A stretch of 64,000 nt of DNA from JAFKKS01 sp050187875 (lineage in GTDB: Bacteria > Pseudomonadota > Alphaproteobacteria > Rhizobiales > Xanthobacteraceae). Positions 1-8,479 of the stretch are shown in pieces. Location: positions 1 to 64,000 of the forward strand of contig JBFWXB010000005.1 in NCBI GenBank assembly GCA_050187875.1, in the 5' to 3' direction. The notes below the pieces were generated by a model. That model made no database searches. It had not been told where the DNA came from and saw nothing but the letters and a program-made list of their open reading frames with translations. The translations under genes were made by a program, and so were the position numbers. Each line of letters opens with the position of its first letter. Position 1 is the first letter of the stretch.

Positions 1-74
1 CCGATCTCTTCCACGTCGGGGGCCGGATCGGCAGTCTCCCGCCACAACGAGCGCGGAAGCGGCAAGTCGCGCAT
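1..74 (-). CDS. FAD-dependent oxidoreductase, N-terminal fragment (runs off the window)
   Basis: Only the first 24 codons are present, read leftward from an ATG at 74. The peptide begins MRDLPLPRSLWRETADPAPD, which resembles the leader of DadA/PuuB-type FAD-dependent amine oxidases just before their Rossmann GxGxxG motif; that motif would lie outside the window. The gene starts 25 bases after the stop of the HAD gene at 100-804, so the two are probably co-transcribed. The identification rests on a short leader and is tentative. Confidence 0.45.
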   Translation of the reverse strand, partial: MRDLPLPRSLWRETADPAPDVEEI

Positions 75-99
75 GCAAAGGGGCCTTTGTCGGAAAAAA

Positions 100-804
100 T
101 CAGCCTTCGTCTTTATCCACGGCGTCGGCAAGCTCGCGCAACGTCGCGAAGTGGAAGTCCGGCTTGGTGACGGTCTTCGGCACCGGGGTCCCGCCAAAGC
201 CTTTCATGCCTTTACGGCGCTCGATCCAGCACACCTTGTAGCCCAGCTCACGCGCCACGCCGATGTCGTGATATTGGCTCTGCGCGACATGCAAAATCTC
301 GTCCTGCTTGTATCCGAACGCCGATTGCCGGCCGAGATTGTACGAGAAGAAGCGCGAGTCGGGCTTCGGATACTGAGCCTCATCGACCGTAATGCTGTCG
401 TGGAAGGGCAGGCCGAGCGTGTTCGCGCAGGCGGTGTAGGCGACGCGATCGAAATTGGTCATGGCGACCAGACGGAACTTGCGCCGCAGCCGTTTCAGCG
501 CCTCCGCCGAGTCTTCAAATGCCGGAAACTTGAAGAAGTGCCGCATGAAGGCGTCGCCCGCCGCGGCGTCATGCGGCAGACCGAGCTCCTTGGCGGTATG
601 AAGATAGACATCGCGCATCACCACGCTCGAGCGGCCAGGGAACTTCACTCGGCCGTCGAGATAAGGCTTGAAGATTTCGTCGTCGGTGAGTTTGGCGGCC
701 GCCTGGCCTCCGATGTCGCGGACGCCATCGAGGATGCCCTTCTCGAAATCGATGCATGTACCAACGATATCGAACGTCAAAAGCTTGAATTGTGCGAAGG
801 ACAT
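100..804 (-). CDS. Haloacid dehalogenase-like (HAD) hydrolase
   Basis: A 234-residue HAD-superfamily hydrolase. Near the N-terminus LLTFDIVGTCIDFE supplies the nucleophilic Asp of motif I in the D-x-V-G-T form typical of type II haloacid dehalogenase-like proteins. VAMTNFD is the motif II Thr region, YPKPDSRFF carries the motif III Lys, and AQSQYHDIGVARELG fits the acidic motif IV. A helical cap lies between motifs I and II. The ATG at 804 is preferred over a GTG at 813 because an AAGG ribosome site sits 8 bases before it. It leads into the FAD oxidoreductase gene. The substrate is unknown; dehalogenase activity cannot be claimed from sequence. Confidence 0.8.
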   Translation of the reverse strand: MSFAQFKLLTFDIVGTCIDFEKGILDGVRDIGGQAAAKLTDDEIFKPYLDGRVKFPGRSSVVMRDVYLHTAKELGLPHDAAAGDAFMRHFFKFPAFEDSAEALKRLRRKFRLVAMTNFDRVAYTACANTLGLPFHDSITVDEAQYPKPDSRFFSYNLGRQSAFGYKQDEILHVAQSQYHDIGVARELGYKVCWIERRKGMKGFGGTPVPKTVTKPDFHFATLRELADAVDKDEG

Positions 805-923
805 CGGCTGCACCTTTTCTCATCTACCGCTTCGCTCTCGACGGGAGCGTGTGATCATACTCAAACGCGGCGGATGGACTTCCGCAATGGCCAAAATAAT
901 CACAGCGGGGCTTACATTTTGTA

Positions 924-1856
924 ATGTCGATCAGGCGGCTGCTACCGTCCCTCAATACGCTCGTCGCTTTCGAGGCAGCGGTTCGCTGCGGAACGTTCGC
1001 GCGCGCCGCCAAGGAGCTCGGCGTGACGAGCCCCGCGGTGAGCCGGACGATCGGGCGGCTCGAATTGCATCTCGGCGTGCCACTGTTTCGCCGGACGCCA
1101 TCCGGCGTCGTCCTGACAAGGGATGGCGATGACTTGTTCTCCGGAGTGTCGCAGAGCTTCGGTGAAATCGAGCGTACGCTCGCTCGTCTCAAAGGCGGCA
1201 AGCCGCATGTGCGCCGGCCCGTCGTCCTCTCCGTTTCATCGGCCTTCGCCACGCATTGGTTCATGCCGCGCCTCACGCGATTCAAATCTCGATTTCCCGA
1301 TGAGGAAATTCAGTTCCAACTCATCAACGGGCCTTTGGGCGGACCGGTCGACAATGCCGATATCGCCATGCGCTTCGACCACAAAACGGCGAGCCATCAT
1401 CGCATTTATGCGCTGATGCCGGAATTGCTCCTGCCGGTTCGATCTCCACAAGATCATAAAAGCGAATCCCAGCGAAGGTCGGCCCCGCGTTCGGCAAGGA
1501 CTATGATCACGCTGAGCGGCGGCCAGCCGGATTGGGCCAGTCTTTCGCTCTTCTTTCCGCCGGCGGCAAGGAGTGTGGAACTAACCTTTTCGGACTATTC
1601 CCTTGTCGTTCAGGCCGCATTGGTCGGGCAGGGGATTGCGCTCGGCTGGTTGAACGTCGTGTCGCACCTGCTGGCATGCGGCAGCCTTGTGCCGGCCAGC
1701 ACGAAAGTGCTCTCAACCCATCGCCGCTGCGAGCTTGTGACCCGCCGGGGTGGCCTTCGCGTTGCTGACGAGATCTGTAATTGGATTCAAGCCGAGCTTC
1801 GCGACGACATCTCCGCGATAAAGACGCGATATCCAGCCCTTCATATTCGGCTTTGA
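924..1856 (+). CDS. LysR-family transcriptional regulator (GcvA-like) with a probably frame-scrambled segment
   Basis: A 310-residue LysR-type regulator. Residues 1-65 form the winged helix-turn-helix (LNTLVAFEAAVRCGTFARAA, then SPAVSRTIGRLE), and the remainder is a periplasmic-binding-like effector domain with the LSGGQPDW motif common in GcvA-like members. Residues 177-194 read as low-quality sequence (DHKSESQRRSAPRSAR). Other frames of the same bases give IIKANP then AKVGPAFGKDY, which look like normal family sequence, suggesting three +1 shifts that together restore frame. It is divergent from the HAD/FAD pair 119 bases away, so it may regulate them. It may be a full-length but damaged gene. 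Confidence 0.75.
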   Translation: MSIRRLLPSLNTLVAFEAAVRCGTFARAAKELGVTSPAVSRTIGRLELHLGVPLFRRTPSGVVLTRDGDDLFSGVSQSFGEIERTLARLKGGKPHVRRPVVLSVSSAFATHWFMPRLTRFKSRFPDEEIQFQLINGPLGGPVDNADIAMRFDHKTASHHRIYALMPELLLPVRSPQDHKSESQRRSAPRSARTMITLSGGQPDWASLSLFFPPAARSVELTFSDYSLVVQAALVGQGIALGWLNVVSHLLACGSLVPASTKVLSTHRRCELVTRRGGLRVADEICNWIQAELRDDISAIKTRYPALHIRL

Positions 1857-1883
1857 CGGCAAACAATGAACCGCGTAGCAGCG

Positions 1884-2915
1884 TTAGCTGCGAGCCTTGC
1901 GTGAGTGAGATCGCTCAGGTTCTCGACGAAGCGAAACCATGTGCCGCGCGACGCGTCGTTCCTCGCGTGGCGCCAGCCCGAACTTATCTTTGTAGGAACG
2001 GGAGAAGTGGCTCGCGGTCGAGAATCCTGACGCGAGCGCCACACCGAGAACGGGAAGGTTCGATTGGCGCAGCAACTCGCGGCCGCGATCGAGACGCAGC
2101 GAGAAGAGATATTTCTCCACAGTCGTCCCGAGATGCTGCGCGAACAGGCGTTGCAAATGACGCGCGGAGACACCCGCGACGCCGGCGAGGGCCTCGACGT
2201 CGATCGGTTCGTCAAAGCGACGCTCCATGAACTTGATGGCTTTGATCAGCGATTCGTTGAGGATGCGGAGCCGCTCGCGCGGCTCCATCCGCTGCGCGCC
2301 GCTGCCGGGCCGCACCGATGTCTGAATAAACCATTCGGTGACGGCATTGGCGAGGGCGGCACCATGATCCGCCTCGATGATCGCGTGCATCATGTCGAGC
2401 GAGGCGATGCCGCCGGCGCACGAGAAGCGGTCGCGATCGATCTCGAATAGGGTGGCGCGCATGTCAATATGCGGAAACTCTTCACGGAACGCCGCCATGT
2501 GTTCCCAGTGGATCGTACAGCGGCGATTGTCGAGAAGGCCGGCGCGCGCGAGCATATAAGAGCCACCCGAAATGCCGCCGAGCGGCGTGCCGCGACGTGC
2601 GAAGCGGCGCAGCCAGCGAAACATCGCCGGATCACGATAGAGCGCCGGGTTGCCGCCGGCGCAAACGAAAAGCATGTCCAGCCGTTCGTCGCTTGCGAGG
2701 TCGCTGTCGAGGTGCAACTTCACGCCGATGGAAGCGGTTGCGGCAATCTCGTTCGCCGCAATGAAGCGCCAGGCATAGAGCGCGCGTCCACTCAAGACGT
2801 TGGCCGCACGCAACGGTTCGACCGCCACGGCGAAGGACAAAAGCGAGAAATTCTCGACCAGGAGGAATCCGATCGTTTTCGGCCTGCTTGGAGCGGGATT
2901 GTCCTTTGTGGGCAT
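1884..2915 (-). CDS. GlxA/GbdR-type AraC regulator with DJ-1/PfpI-like sensor domain
   Basis: A 343-residue transcription factor. Residues about 10-190 are a DJ-1/PfpI (GATase1-like) domain (TIGFLLVENFSLLSFA, GISGGSYMLARAGLLDN) in which Ser stands at the nucleophile elbow instead of Cys, as in non-catalytic sensors. The C-terminal 100 residues are an AraC double helix-turn-helix (VEALAGVAGVSARHLQRLFA; LASGFSTASHFSRSYKDKFG). Known members of this architecture (GbdR, SouR, CdhR) sense betaine, sarcosine or carnitine. It faces soxB across 97 bases, so regulation of soxBDAG in response to sarcosine or dimethylglycine is a good inference. ATG 2915 is chosen because the domain begins directly after it. 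Confidence 0.9.
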   Translation of the reverse strand: MPTKDNPAPSRPKTIGFLLVENFSLLSFAVAVEPLRAANVLSGRALYAWRFIAANEIAATASIGVKLHLDSDLASDERLDMLFVCAGGNPALYRDPAMFRWLRRFARRGTPLGGISGGSYMLARAGLLDNRRCTIHWEHMAAFREEFPHIDMRATLFEIDRDRFSCAGGIASLDMMHAIIEADHGAALANAVTEWFIQTSVRPGSGAQRMEPRERLRILNESLIKAIKFMERRFDEPIDVEALAGVAGVSARHLQRLFAQHLGTTVEKYLFSLRLDRGRELLRQSNLPVLGVALASGFSTASHFSRSYKDKFGLAPREERRVARHMVSLRREPERSHSRKARS

Positions 2916-2916
2916 G

Positions 2917-3006
2917 GAAGCGTCGCTTAGGGGTAAGAAGCGGGGCCAGCGATAGCACATTTTGCCGGCCGAGCGGGGCCATATTCTCCGACGCTTCTGG
3001 TGCTAT
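2917..3006. promoter_or_regulatory. Divergent promoter region with two nested inverted repeats
   Basis: The 97-base gap between the AraC-type regulator and soxB holds two long-spaced perfect inverted repeats. GAAGCGTCG (2917-2925) pairs with CGACGCTTC (2989-2997), and ATAGCAC (2952-2958) pairs with GTGCTAT (3000-3006). Paired sites on both sides of a divergent promoter suit a dimeric activator serving both genes. No convincing -35/-10 pair was identified, and assignment to the neighbouring regulator is inference. Confidence 0.4.
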
Positions 3007-3012
3007 GCCGCC

Positions 3013-4263
3013 ATGCGCTACTCGATCTTTTCACTGGCCAAGAATGCACTCACCGGCCATCGCAACTGGACCGAGCAGTGGCGCAAGGCGACGCCGCGCG
3101 ACGCCTACGACGTGGTCATCGTCGGAGCAGGAGGGCATGGGCTTGCAACGGCCTATTACCTCGCCAAGAACCACGGCATCTCCAACGTCGCGCTGCTGGA
3201 AAAGGGCTGGCTCGGCGGCGGGAACGTCGGGCGCAACACGACCATCATCCGCTCCAACTATCTCCTGCCAGGCAACGAAGCCTTCTACGAGCAGTCGTTG
3301 AAGCTGTGGGAAGGCCTGGAGCAGGACTTCAATTACAATGCCATGGTCAGCCAGCGTGGCGTGCTCAATCTCTATCACTCCGACGCCCAGCGCGACGCCT
3401 ATGCGCGGCGCGGCAACGCGATGCGGCTGCATGGCGCGGACGCTGAGCTATTGGACCGCGATGCCGTCAAGGCGATGGCGCCGTTTCTAAATTTTGACGA
3501 CGCGCGCTTTCCAATCCAAGGCGGCTTGCTGCAGCGGCGCGGCGGCACCGCGCGCCACGACGCCGTCGCCTGGGGTTTCGCGCGCGGCGCGAGCGATCGC
3601 GGCGTCGACGTCATCGAGAATTGCGAGGTCGTCGGACTCGCGATCGAAGATGGTCGTATCGCCGGGCTGAAGACGACGCGCGGCGATATCAAGGCGAAGA
3701 AAGTCGGCTTGGCGGTCGCCGGGGCCACCTCGCAACTCGGCGCGATGGCGGGGCTTCGGCTCCCGATCGAAAGCCACGTGCTGCAAGCCTTCGTGTCCGA
3801 GGGGCTCAAGCCGCTGGTGCCCGGCGTCATTACGTTCGGCGCCGGCCATTTCTACATCAGCCAGTCCGACAAGGGTGGCCTCGTTTTCGGCGGCGACATC
3901 GACGGCTACAACTCTTATGCGCGGCGTGGCAACCTGGCTGTCATCGAAGACGTTTGCGAAAGTGGCATGGCGCTGATGCCGATGATCGGGCGCGTGCGGC
4001 TCCTTCGTTCGTGGGGCGGTCTCATGGACATGTCAATGGACGGCTCGCCGATCATCGATCACACGCCGATTAGGGGACTCTATCTCAATTGCGGCTGGTG
4101 CTACGGCGGCTTCAAAGCGACGCCTGCCTCGGGCTGGTGCTTTGCGCATCTCATCGCCACGGACCAATCCCATCCGAATGCCGCCGCCTACCGGTTGGAT
4201 CGCTTCGCGTCGGGCGCCGTCATCGACGAAAAGGGCGCCGGCGCCCAACCCAATCTGCACTGA
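3013..4263 (+). CDS. soxB: Sarcosine oxidase beta subunit
   Basis: A 416-residue flavoprotein subunit of heterotetrameric sarcosine oxidase, which demethylates sarcosine to glycine, passing the one-carbon unit to tetrahydrofolate and electrons to oxygen. The dinucleotide-binding motif VVIVGAGGHGLATAYYLAKN follows a short family-typical leader MRYSIFSLAKNALTGH. His182 in GGTARHDAVAWGFARGA sits where the family attaches FMN covalently. The C-terminal GWCYGGFKATPASG is also typical. ATG 3013 was chosen over an upstream in-frame ATG at 2962 because the conserved leader starts here. First gene of soxBDAG, with 9 bases to soxD. Confidence 0.95.
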   Translation: MRYSIFSLAKNALTGHRNWTEQWRKATPRDAYDVVIVGAGGHGLATAYYLAKNHGISNVALLEKGWLGGGNVGRNTTIIRSNYLLPGNEAFYEQSLKLWEGLEQDFNYNAMVSQRGVLNLYHSDAQRDAYARRGNAMRLHGADAELLDRDAVKAMAPFLNFDDARFPIQGGLLQRRGGTARHDAVAWGFARGASDRGVDVIENCEVVGLAIEDGRIAGLKTTRGDIKAKKVGLAVAGATSQLGAMAGLRLPIESHVLQAFVSEGLKPLVPGVITFGAGHFYISQSDKGGLVFGGDIDGYNSYARRGNLAVIEDVCESGMALMPMIGRVRLLRSWGGLMDMSMDGSPIIDHTPIRGLYLNCGWCYGGFKATPASGWCFAHLIATDQSHPNAAAYRLDRFASGAVIDEKGAGAQPNLH

Positions 4264-4272
4264 GACGACGCC

Positions 4273-4557
4273 ATGCGCATTCCTTGTCCTTTCTGCGGTG
4301 TCCGGGACCTTACGGAGTTCACCTATCTCGGCGATGCGTCGCTCGCGCAGCGTCCGGATCCGGCGTCACCGGACGCCGCCGTGCGCTTCCATGAATACGT
4401 CCATCTCCGCGACAATCCCGCGGGGCTGCACGACGAGCTCTGGTATCACGGCAGCGGCTGCCGCTCTTGGCTGGTCGTCACGCGCAACACGCGCACGCAT
4501 GGGATCGAAGGCGCACGATTCGCTCGGACGTCCAATGCACTGATCGCAACGCCATGA
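4273..4557 (+). CDS. soxD: Sarcosine oxidase delta subunit
   Basis: A 94-residue zinc-binding subunit of the sarcosine oxidase complex. Cys5 and Cys8 in IPCPFCGVRD and His59 and Cys63 in WYHGSGCRSWLVV match the three-Cys, one-His zinc site of the family, and the tail VTRNTRTHGI is also conserved. Length is normal. The stop overlaps the soxA start as ATGA, indicating translational coupling and equimolar production. Confidence 0.95.
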   Translation: MRIPCPFCGVRDLTEFTYLGDASLAQRPDPASPDAAVRFHEYVHLRDNPAGLHDELWYHGSGCRSWLVVTRNTRTHGIEGARFARTSNALIATP

Positions 4558-7550
4558 ACGACCCGACGCAGCCTAATCGCCTCCCGGTGGGCGGGACGAT
4601 CCAAGGTTTGATTGATCGCAAGCGGCCGCTGGCGTTCAGCTTCGACGGTAAGCGTTACAGCGGCTATGCGGGCGATACGCTTGCGTCGGCGTTGATCGGC
4701 GCCGGCGTGAAGTTGATCGGCCGCTCGTTCAAATATCATCGACCGCGCGGCGTCTTCAGCGTCGGTCCGGAAGAACCGAACGCGCTCGTCGAATTGCGCA
4801 CCGGTGCGCGGCGCGAGCCGAACACGCGGGCGACGACGGTCGAACTGTACGACGGACTGAAAGCCGCGAGCCAGAATCGCTGGCCTTCGCTGACGTTTGA
4901 CGTTCTGGCGATCAATCAGATCGCCTCGCCGCTGTTGGTCGGCGGCTTTTACTACAAGACGTTCATGTGGCCCGCTTCCTTCTGGGAGAAGGTTTACGAG
5001 CCGCTCATTCGCCGCGCCGCCGGTCTCGGGCGGGCTAGCGAACATCCGGACCCCGACCACTACGAAAAAGCCTACGCATTCTGCGATGTTCTGGTTGTCG
5101 GCTCCGGCCCTGCCGGGCTCGCTGCGGCCCTCGTGGCCGGGCGCAGCGGCGCGCGCGTTATTCTTTGCGAGGACGATATGCGGCTCGGCGGCCGCCTGCT
5201 GAGCGAACGCCGAGCGATCGACGACGCGCCCGCGCATCTTTTCGCAGCTGCGGCGGACGTGGAGCTGCGCAGCTTGCCGAACGTCCGCGTGATGCCGCGC
5301 ACGCAGGTTTTCGGCGCTTACGACGACGGGGTTTATGGCGCACTCGAGCGCGTCTCCGACCACGTGGCCGTTCCTGCGGCCGGCGTACCACGTCAGCGGT
5401 TTTGGCATATCGCCGCCAAGCGTTGCGTCAGCGCGATGGGCGCGACCGAGCGCCCGATCGTGTTTGGAGGAAACGACCGGCCTGGTGTCATGCTGGCGTC
5501 GGCGGTGCGGACCTATGTGAACCGTTTCGGCGTCTTGCCTGGACGTAAGGTTGTTGTTTTCACCGCGAACGACGACGGTTGGCGGACCGTCGCCGACGTC
5601 GCCGCAGCGGGCGCGCACGTCGAAGCGGTCGTCGACCCTCGCACGACCGTCGACGAGACTCTGTCCAAGCCCGCCGCCGCGGCGGGCGCGCGCGTATTCT
5701 TGGGTGGTCAGGTTGTCGATGTCGCAGGCGGGGCGCGCGGCGTGACCGCTGCCACGATCTTGGCCGATGGGAAGCATCATTCGATCGACGCCGATCTCGT
5801 CGCCGTGTCCGGTGGCTGGAATCCGCAAGTCGCGCTCACCACGCATCTTGGCGGAAGGCCGCGCTGGTCGGACGTGCTGTCGACCTTTGTTCCCGGTGAT
5901 TTGCCGAATGGAATGACTGTCGCCGGAGCGGCGAACGGCGACTTCGGACTATCGACCACCCTTCGGAAGGGGAGGGAAGCGGGCGCAGCCGCGGCCGCCG
6001 ATTGCGGCTTCTCCGCACCGTCGGCGCCGACGCCTCGAGCCGAAGATGAGTCCGCTGCCGTCACGCCGCTGTGGCACGTCGCGGAAAGCCGCAACAAGGC
6101 TTTCGTTGATCTTCAGAACGATGTGACTGCCGGCGACATCGCGATCGCGCATGCCGAAGGCTTCCGCTCCATCGAGCATTTGAAGCGCTACACCACGCTT
6201 GGCATGGCGACCGACCAGGGCAAGACGTCCAATCTCAACGGGCACGCCATGATGGCCGCTTTGACAGGGCAGGCGATGAGCGATGTCGGGACGACATTGT
6301 CGCGCCCGCCGCATCAGCCGGTTGCGATCGGCGCCTTCGCAGGACATCACCGCGGTCGTGATTTCAGGCCGACGCGTCTCACGTCGGGGCATGCCTGGGC
6401 GATCGCAAACGGCGCGGTCATGGTCGAGGCGGGGCAATGGCTCCGCCCGCAGTATTTCCCGAGAGCAGGTGAGACAGATTGGCTCACCACTGTCGTCAGG
6501 GAGGTGCGAACGGTCCGCTCCATCGTCGGCGTTTGCGACGTTTCGACGCTCGGGCGCATCGACATCCAGGGGCGCGACGCAGGGGCATTTCTCGATCGTG
6601 TCTACGTCAATACGTTCTCGACGCTGCCCATCGGCAAGGCGCGCTACGGCGTGATGCTGCGTGAGGACGGGTTCGTGATGGACGACGGCACAACGTCGCG
6701 CTTCGCCGAAGATCATTACGTCACGTCGACGACGACGGCGAATGCCGCAAAGATTATGCAGCATCTCGAATTCTGCCACCAAGTGCTCTGGCCCGAGCTC
6801 GATGTCGCGATGGTGTCGGTCACCGAACAGTGGTCGCAGTATGCCGTGGCGGGCCCGAAAGCGCGTGAGCTGCTGATGCGGCTTTACGGGCCCGACGTCG
6901 ATCTATCGAACGATGCGCTGCCCTATATGGGATGCCGGGAGATCCCCTTGCGGGGGATTACGACGCGGCTCTTCCGCATCTCGTTTTCGGGTGAGCTTGC
7001 CTACGAGCTCGCCGTGCCGGCGTGCTACGGCGCCGCCGTTCTCAAAGCCCTCATGGCGCTGTGCAGTGATTTCGGCGGCTGCCCATACGGAACCGAGGCG
7101 CAAAGCGTGATGCGCATCGAGAAGGGACACGTCGCCGGCAACGAATTGAACGGGCAAACGGTCGCGCGTGATCTCGGGCTCGGCCGCATGATGTCGACGA
7201 AGAAGGATTATATCGGCCGCGTCATGGCCGGCCGGCCGGCGCTTATGACGACGGACCGTCCGGCGCTCGTCGGGATTCGCCCTGTTGAGCAGGGGCGTCG
7301 CCTCACCGCCGGCGCGCACATTCTTCCGCAGGGTGCCGCCTCGGTCGCCGCCAACGATCAAGGCTATGTCACCTCGGTCGCCTACTCGCCGACGCTCGAG
7401 GGCTGGATCGGCCTTGCCCTCGTGGCCGACGGACCGGCGCGGCATGGCGAGCGCGTGCGCGCTTTCGATGCGGTGCGCAACAACGATCAAGACGTGATGA
7501 TCTGCGCGCCGGTTTTCGTCGACCCGGAAGGAGTGCGTCTCCGTGGCTGA
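4554..7550 (+). CDS. soxA: Sarcosine oxidase alpha subunit
   Basis: A 998-residue alpha subunit. Domains in order: an N-terminal ubiquitin/ferredoxin-like fold (RPLAFSFDGKRYSGYAGDTL), a Rossmann domain binding NAD (VLVVGSGPAGLAAALVAGRS, near residue 180), a second nucleotide-binding segment, and a C-terminal aminomethyltransferase (GCV_T)-like domain from about residue 620 that binds tetrahydrofolate. This subunit forms methylene-tetrahydrofolate from the iminium released by the flavin site. The ATG overlaps the soxD stop by 4 bases and is in phase with the conserved leader; in-frame codons further upstream lie inside soxD and were rejected. It overlaps soxG by 8 bases. Confidence 0.95.
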   Translation: MNDPTQPNRLPVGGTIQGLIDRKRPLAFSFDGKRYSGYAGDTLASALIGAGVKLIGRSFKYHRPRGVFSVGPEEPNALVELRTGARREPNTRATTVELYDGLKAASQNRWPSLTFDVLAINQIASPLLVGGFYYKTFMWPASFWEKVYEPLIRRAAGLGRASEHPDPDHYEKAYAFCDVLVVGSGPAGLAAALVAGRSGARVILCEDDMRLGGRLLSERRAIDDAPAHLFAAAADVELRSLPNVRVMPRTQVFGAYDDGVYGALERVSDHVAVPAAGVPRQRFWHIAAKRCVSAMGATERPIVFGGNDRPGVMLASAVRTYVNRFGVLPGRKVVVFTANDDGWRTVADVAAAGAHVEAVVDPRTTVDETLSKPAAAAGARVFLGGQVVDVAGGARGVTAATILADGKHHSIDADLVAVSGGWNPQVALTTHLGGRPRWSDVLSTFVPGDLPNGMTVAGAANGDFGLSTTLRKGREAGAAAAADCGFSAPSAPTPRAEDESAAVTPLWHVAESRNKAFVDLQNDVTAGDIAIAHAEGFRSIEHLKRYTTLGMATDQGKTSNLNGHAMMAALTGQAMSDVGTTLSRPPHQPVAIGAFAGHHRGRDFRPTRLTSGHAWAIANGAVMVEAGQWLRPQYFPRAGETDWLTTVVREVRTVRSIVGVCDVSTLGRIDIQGRDAGAFLDRVYVNTFSTLPIGKARYGVMLREDGFVMDDGTTSRFAEDHYVTSTTTANAAKIMQHLEFCHQVLWPELDVAMVSVTEQWSQYAVAGPKARELLMRLYGPDVDLSNDALPYMGCREIPLRGITTRLFRISFSGELAYELAVPACYGAAVLKALMALCSDFGGCPYGTEAQSVMRIEKGHVAGNELNGQTVARDLGLGRMMSTKKDYIGRVMAGRPALMTTDRPALVGIRPVEQGRRLTAGAHILPQGAASVAANDQGYVTSVAYSPTLEGWIGLALVADGPARHGERVRAFDAVRNNDQDVMICAPVFVDPEGVRLRG

Positions 7551-8139
7551 AGCAACTCTACAATTGAAAACGTGCAGCGCGTTCGACGGCCTGCTCGTGC
7601 CGGGCGGGCCAAAAGATGCGGGCATCGTGGTTGCGGAGCGTGCGAACCTTCAAATCGCGAGCGTCATGGCGCGCTCGCCGACGTTCGCACAGGCGGTCAA
7701 AGCCGCTTACGGGATCAATCTGCCCGACGGTTCAAAGCGGGTCGTAGTAAAGGGCCTTGCCTTCCTTGGCACCGGTCCGCGGACATGGCTGGCGGTCCGG
7801 GCCGGCGGTGCGCCGCTTGCGGCCGAGCTTCGGCAATTCTTCGGGGCATCTGCCGCCGTCGCCGACCAGTCCGACGGCTACGGCATTCTACGGATCGCGG
7901 GCCGTAAGGTGCGTGCACTCCTCGAAAAAGGCGTGCCGCTCGACCTTCATCCCCACGCGTTCGCTCAGGATGATGTTGCGGCGACCACTTGCGCGCATAT
8001 CGGCCTCATCTTGTGGCGGGCCGATACGGATTCGACCTTCGATGTCGCGCTGTTCCGCAGCCTATGCGAAAGCTTCTGGCGCTGGCTCGCGGCCAGCGCG
8101 GAGGAGTGCGGATTGCGCGTGGACGCCGCTATATCCTGA
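7543..8139 (+). CDS. soxG: Sarcosine oxidase gamma subunit
   Basis: A 198-residue subunit related to the folate-binding fold of the aminomethyltransferase family, with typical segments RVVVKGLAFLGTGPRTWL, HPHAFAQDDVAATTCAH and SFWRWLAASAEE. It starts at GTG 7543 with a strong GGAAGGAG site about ten bases before it, inside the end of soxA (8-base overlap). It completes the soxBDAG operon. No folate-recycling gene (purU, folD, glyA) follows, unlike many sox operons. Confidence 0.92.
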   Translation: MAEATLQLKTCSAFDGLLVPGGPKDAGIVVAERANLQIASVMARSPTFAQAVKAAYGINLPDGSKRVVVKGLAFLGTGPRTWLAVRAGGAPLAAELRQFFGASAAVADQSDGYGILRIAGRKVRALLEKGVPLDLHPHAFAQDDVAATTCAHIGLILWRADTDSTFDVALFRSLCESFWRWLAASAEECGLRVDAAIS

Positions 8140-8479
8140 CCCACGTTGTGTGGGCCGCTACCGCGATCGATGCGTCGAGGAGGTTGGGGGCGGCGCTAAA
8201 TCTCCCGCATCTGCCGCACCAACCGAACCCCGGTCCGGTGGTGCTTGAGCAGAAGATTGGCGAGCGCTTTGCCGTCGCGTGCACAAGGATTTCGCCCGTT
8301 GCGCGCGCGCCGCCAGCAGGTTCCACGTCCACAGTAGCAGTGGTCATGGCGGAAGCCCCCTCTCTGCGATAGCGCCGTGCGTTAAGCGGCGCGCTTTTTC
8401 GCGCCTCGCCGGCTTCGCGCAAATGTCCAGCCCGACGTCGCGATTTTTTGCGTGTGTCTTATGGGGCGAATTCCTAATA
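8140..8479. other. Intergenic stretch after soxG, no gene recognised
   Basis: About 340 bases between soxG and the binding-protein remnant. Open frames on both strands give Arg/Ser-rich peptides without family resemblance and without ribosome sites. The only structure I see is the terminator-like hairpin at 8372-8399. Part of it may be further decayed sequence of the adjacent pseudogene. Confidence 0.5.
8372..8399 (+). terminator. Candidate terminator after soxBDAG
   Basis: GCGCCG (8372-8377) pairs perfectly with CGGCGC (8387-8392) around a 9-base loop, followed by GC and five T residues (8395-8399). It lies 230 bases beyond the soxG stop, rather far but with no gene in between. The six-pair all-GC stem and T tract fit a Rho-independent terminator. 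Confidence 0.45.

Noticed and set aside
4446..5846. Long open frame antisense to soxA
   Set aside because: The peptide is Arg/Ala/His-rich without family resemblance, and the opposite strand encodes a textbook sarcosine oxidase alpha subunit. GC-rich coding DNA commonly leaves antisense frames open.
8129..8422. Small leftward open frame after soxG
   Set aside because: Overlaps the soxG end and a terminator-like hairpin, lacks a ribosome site and resembles no family.
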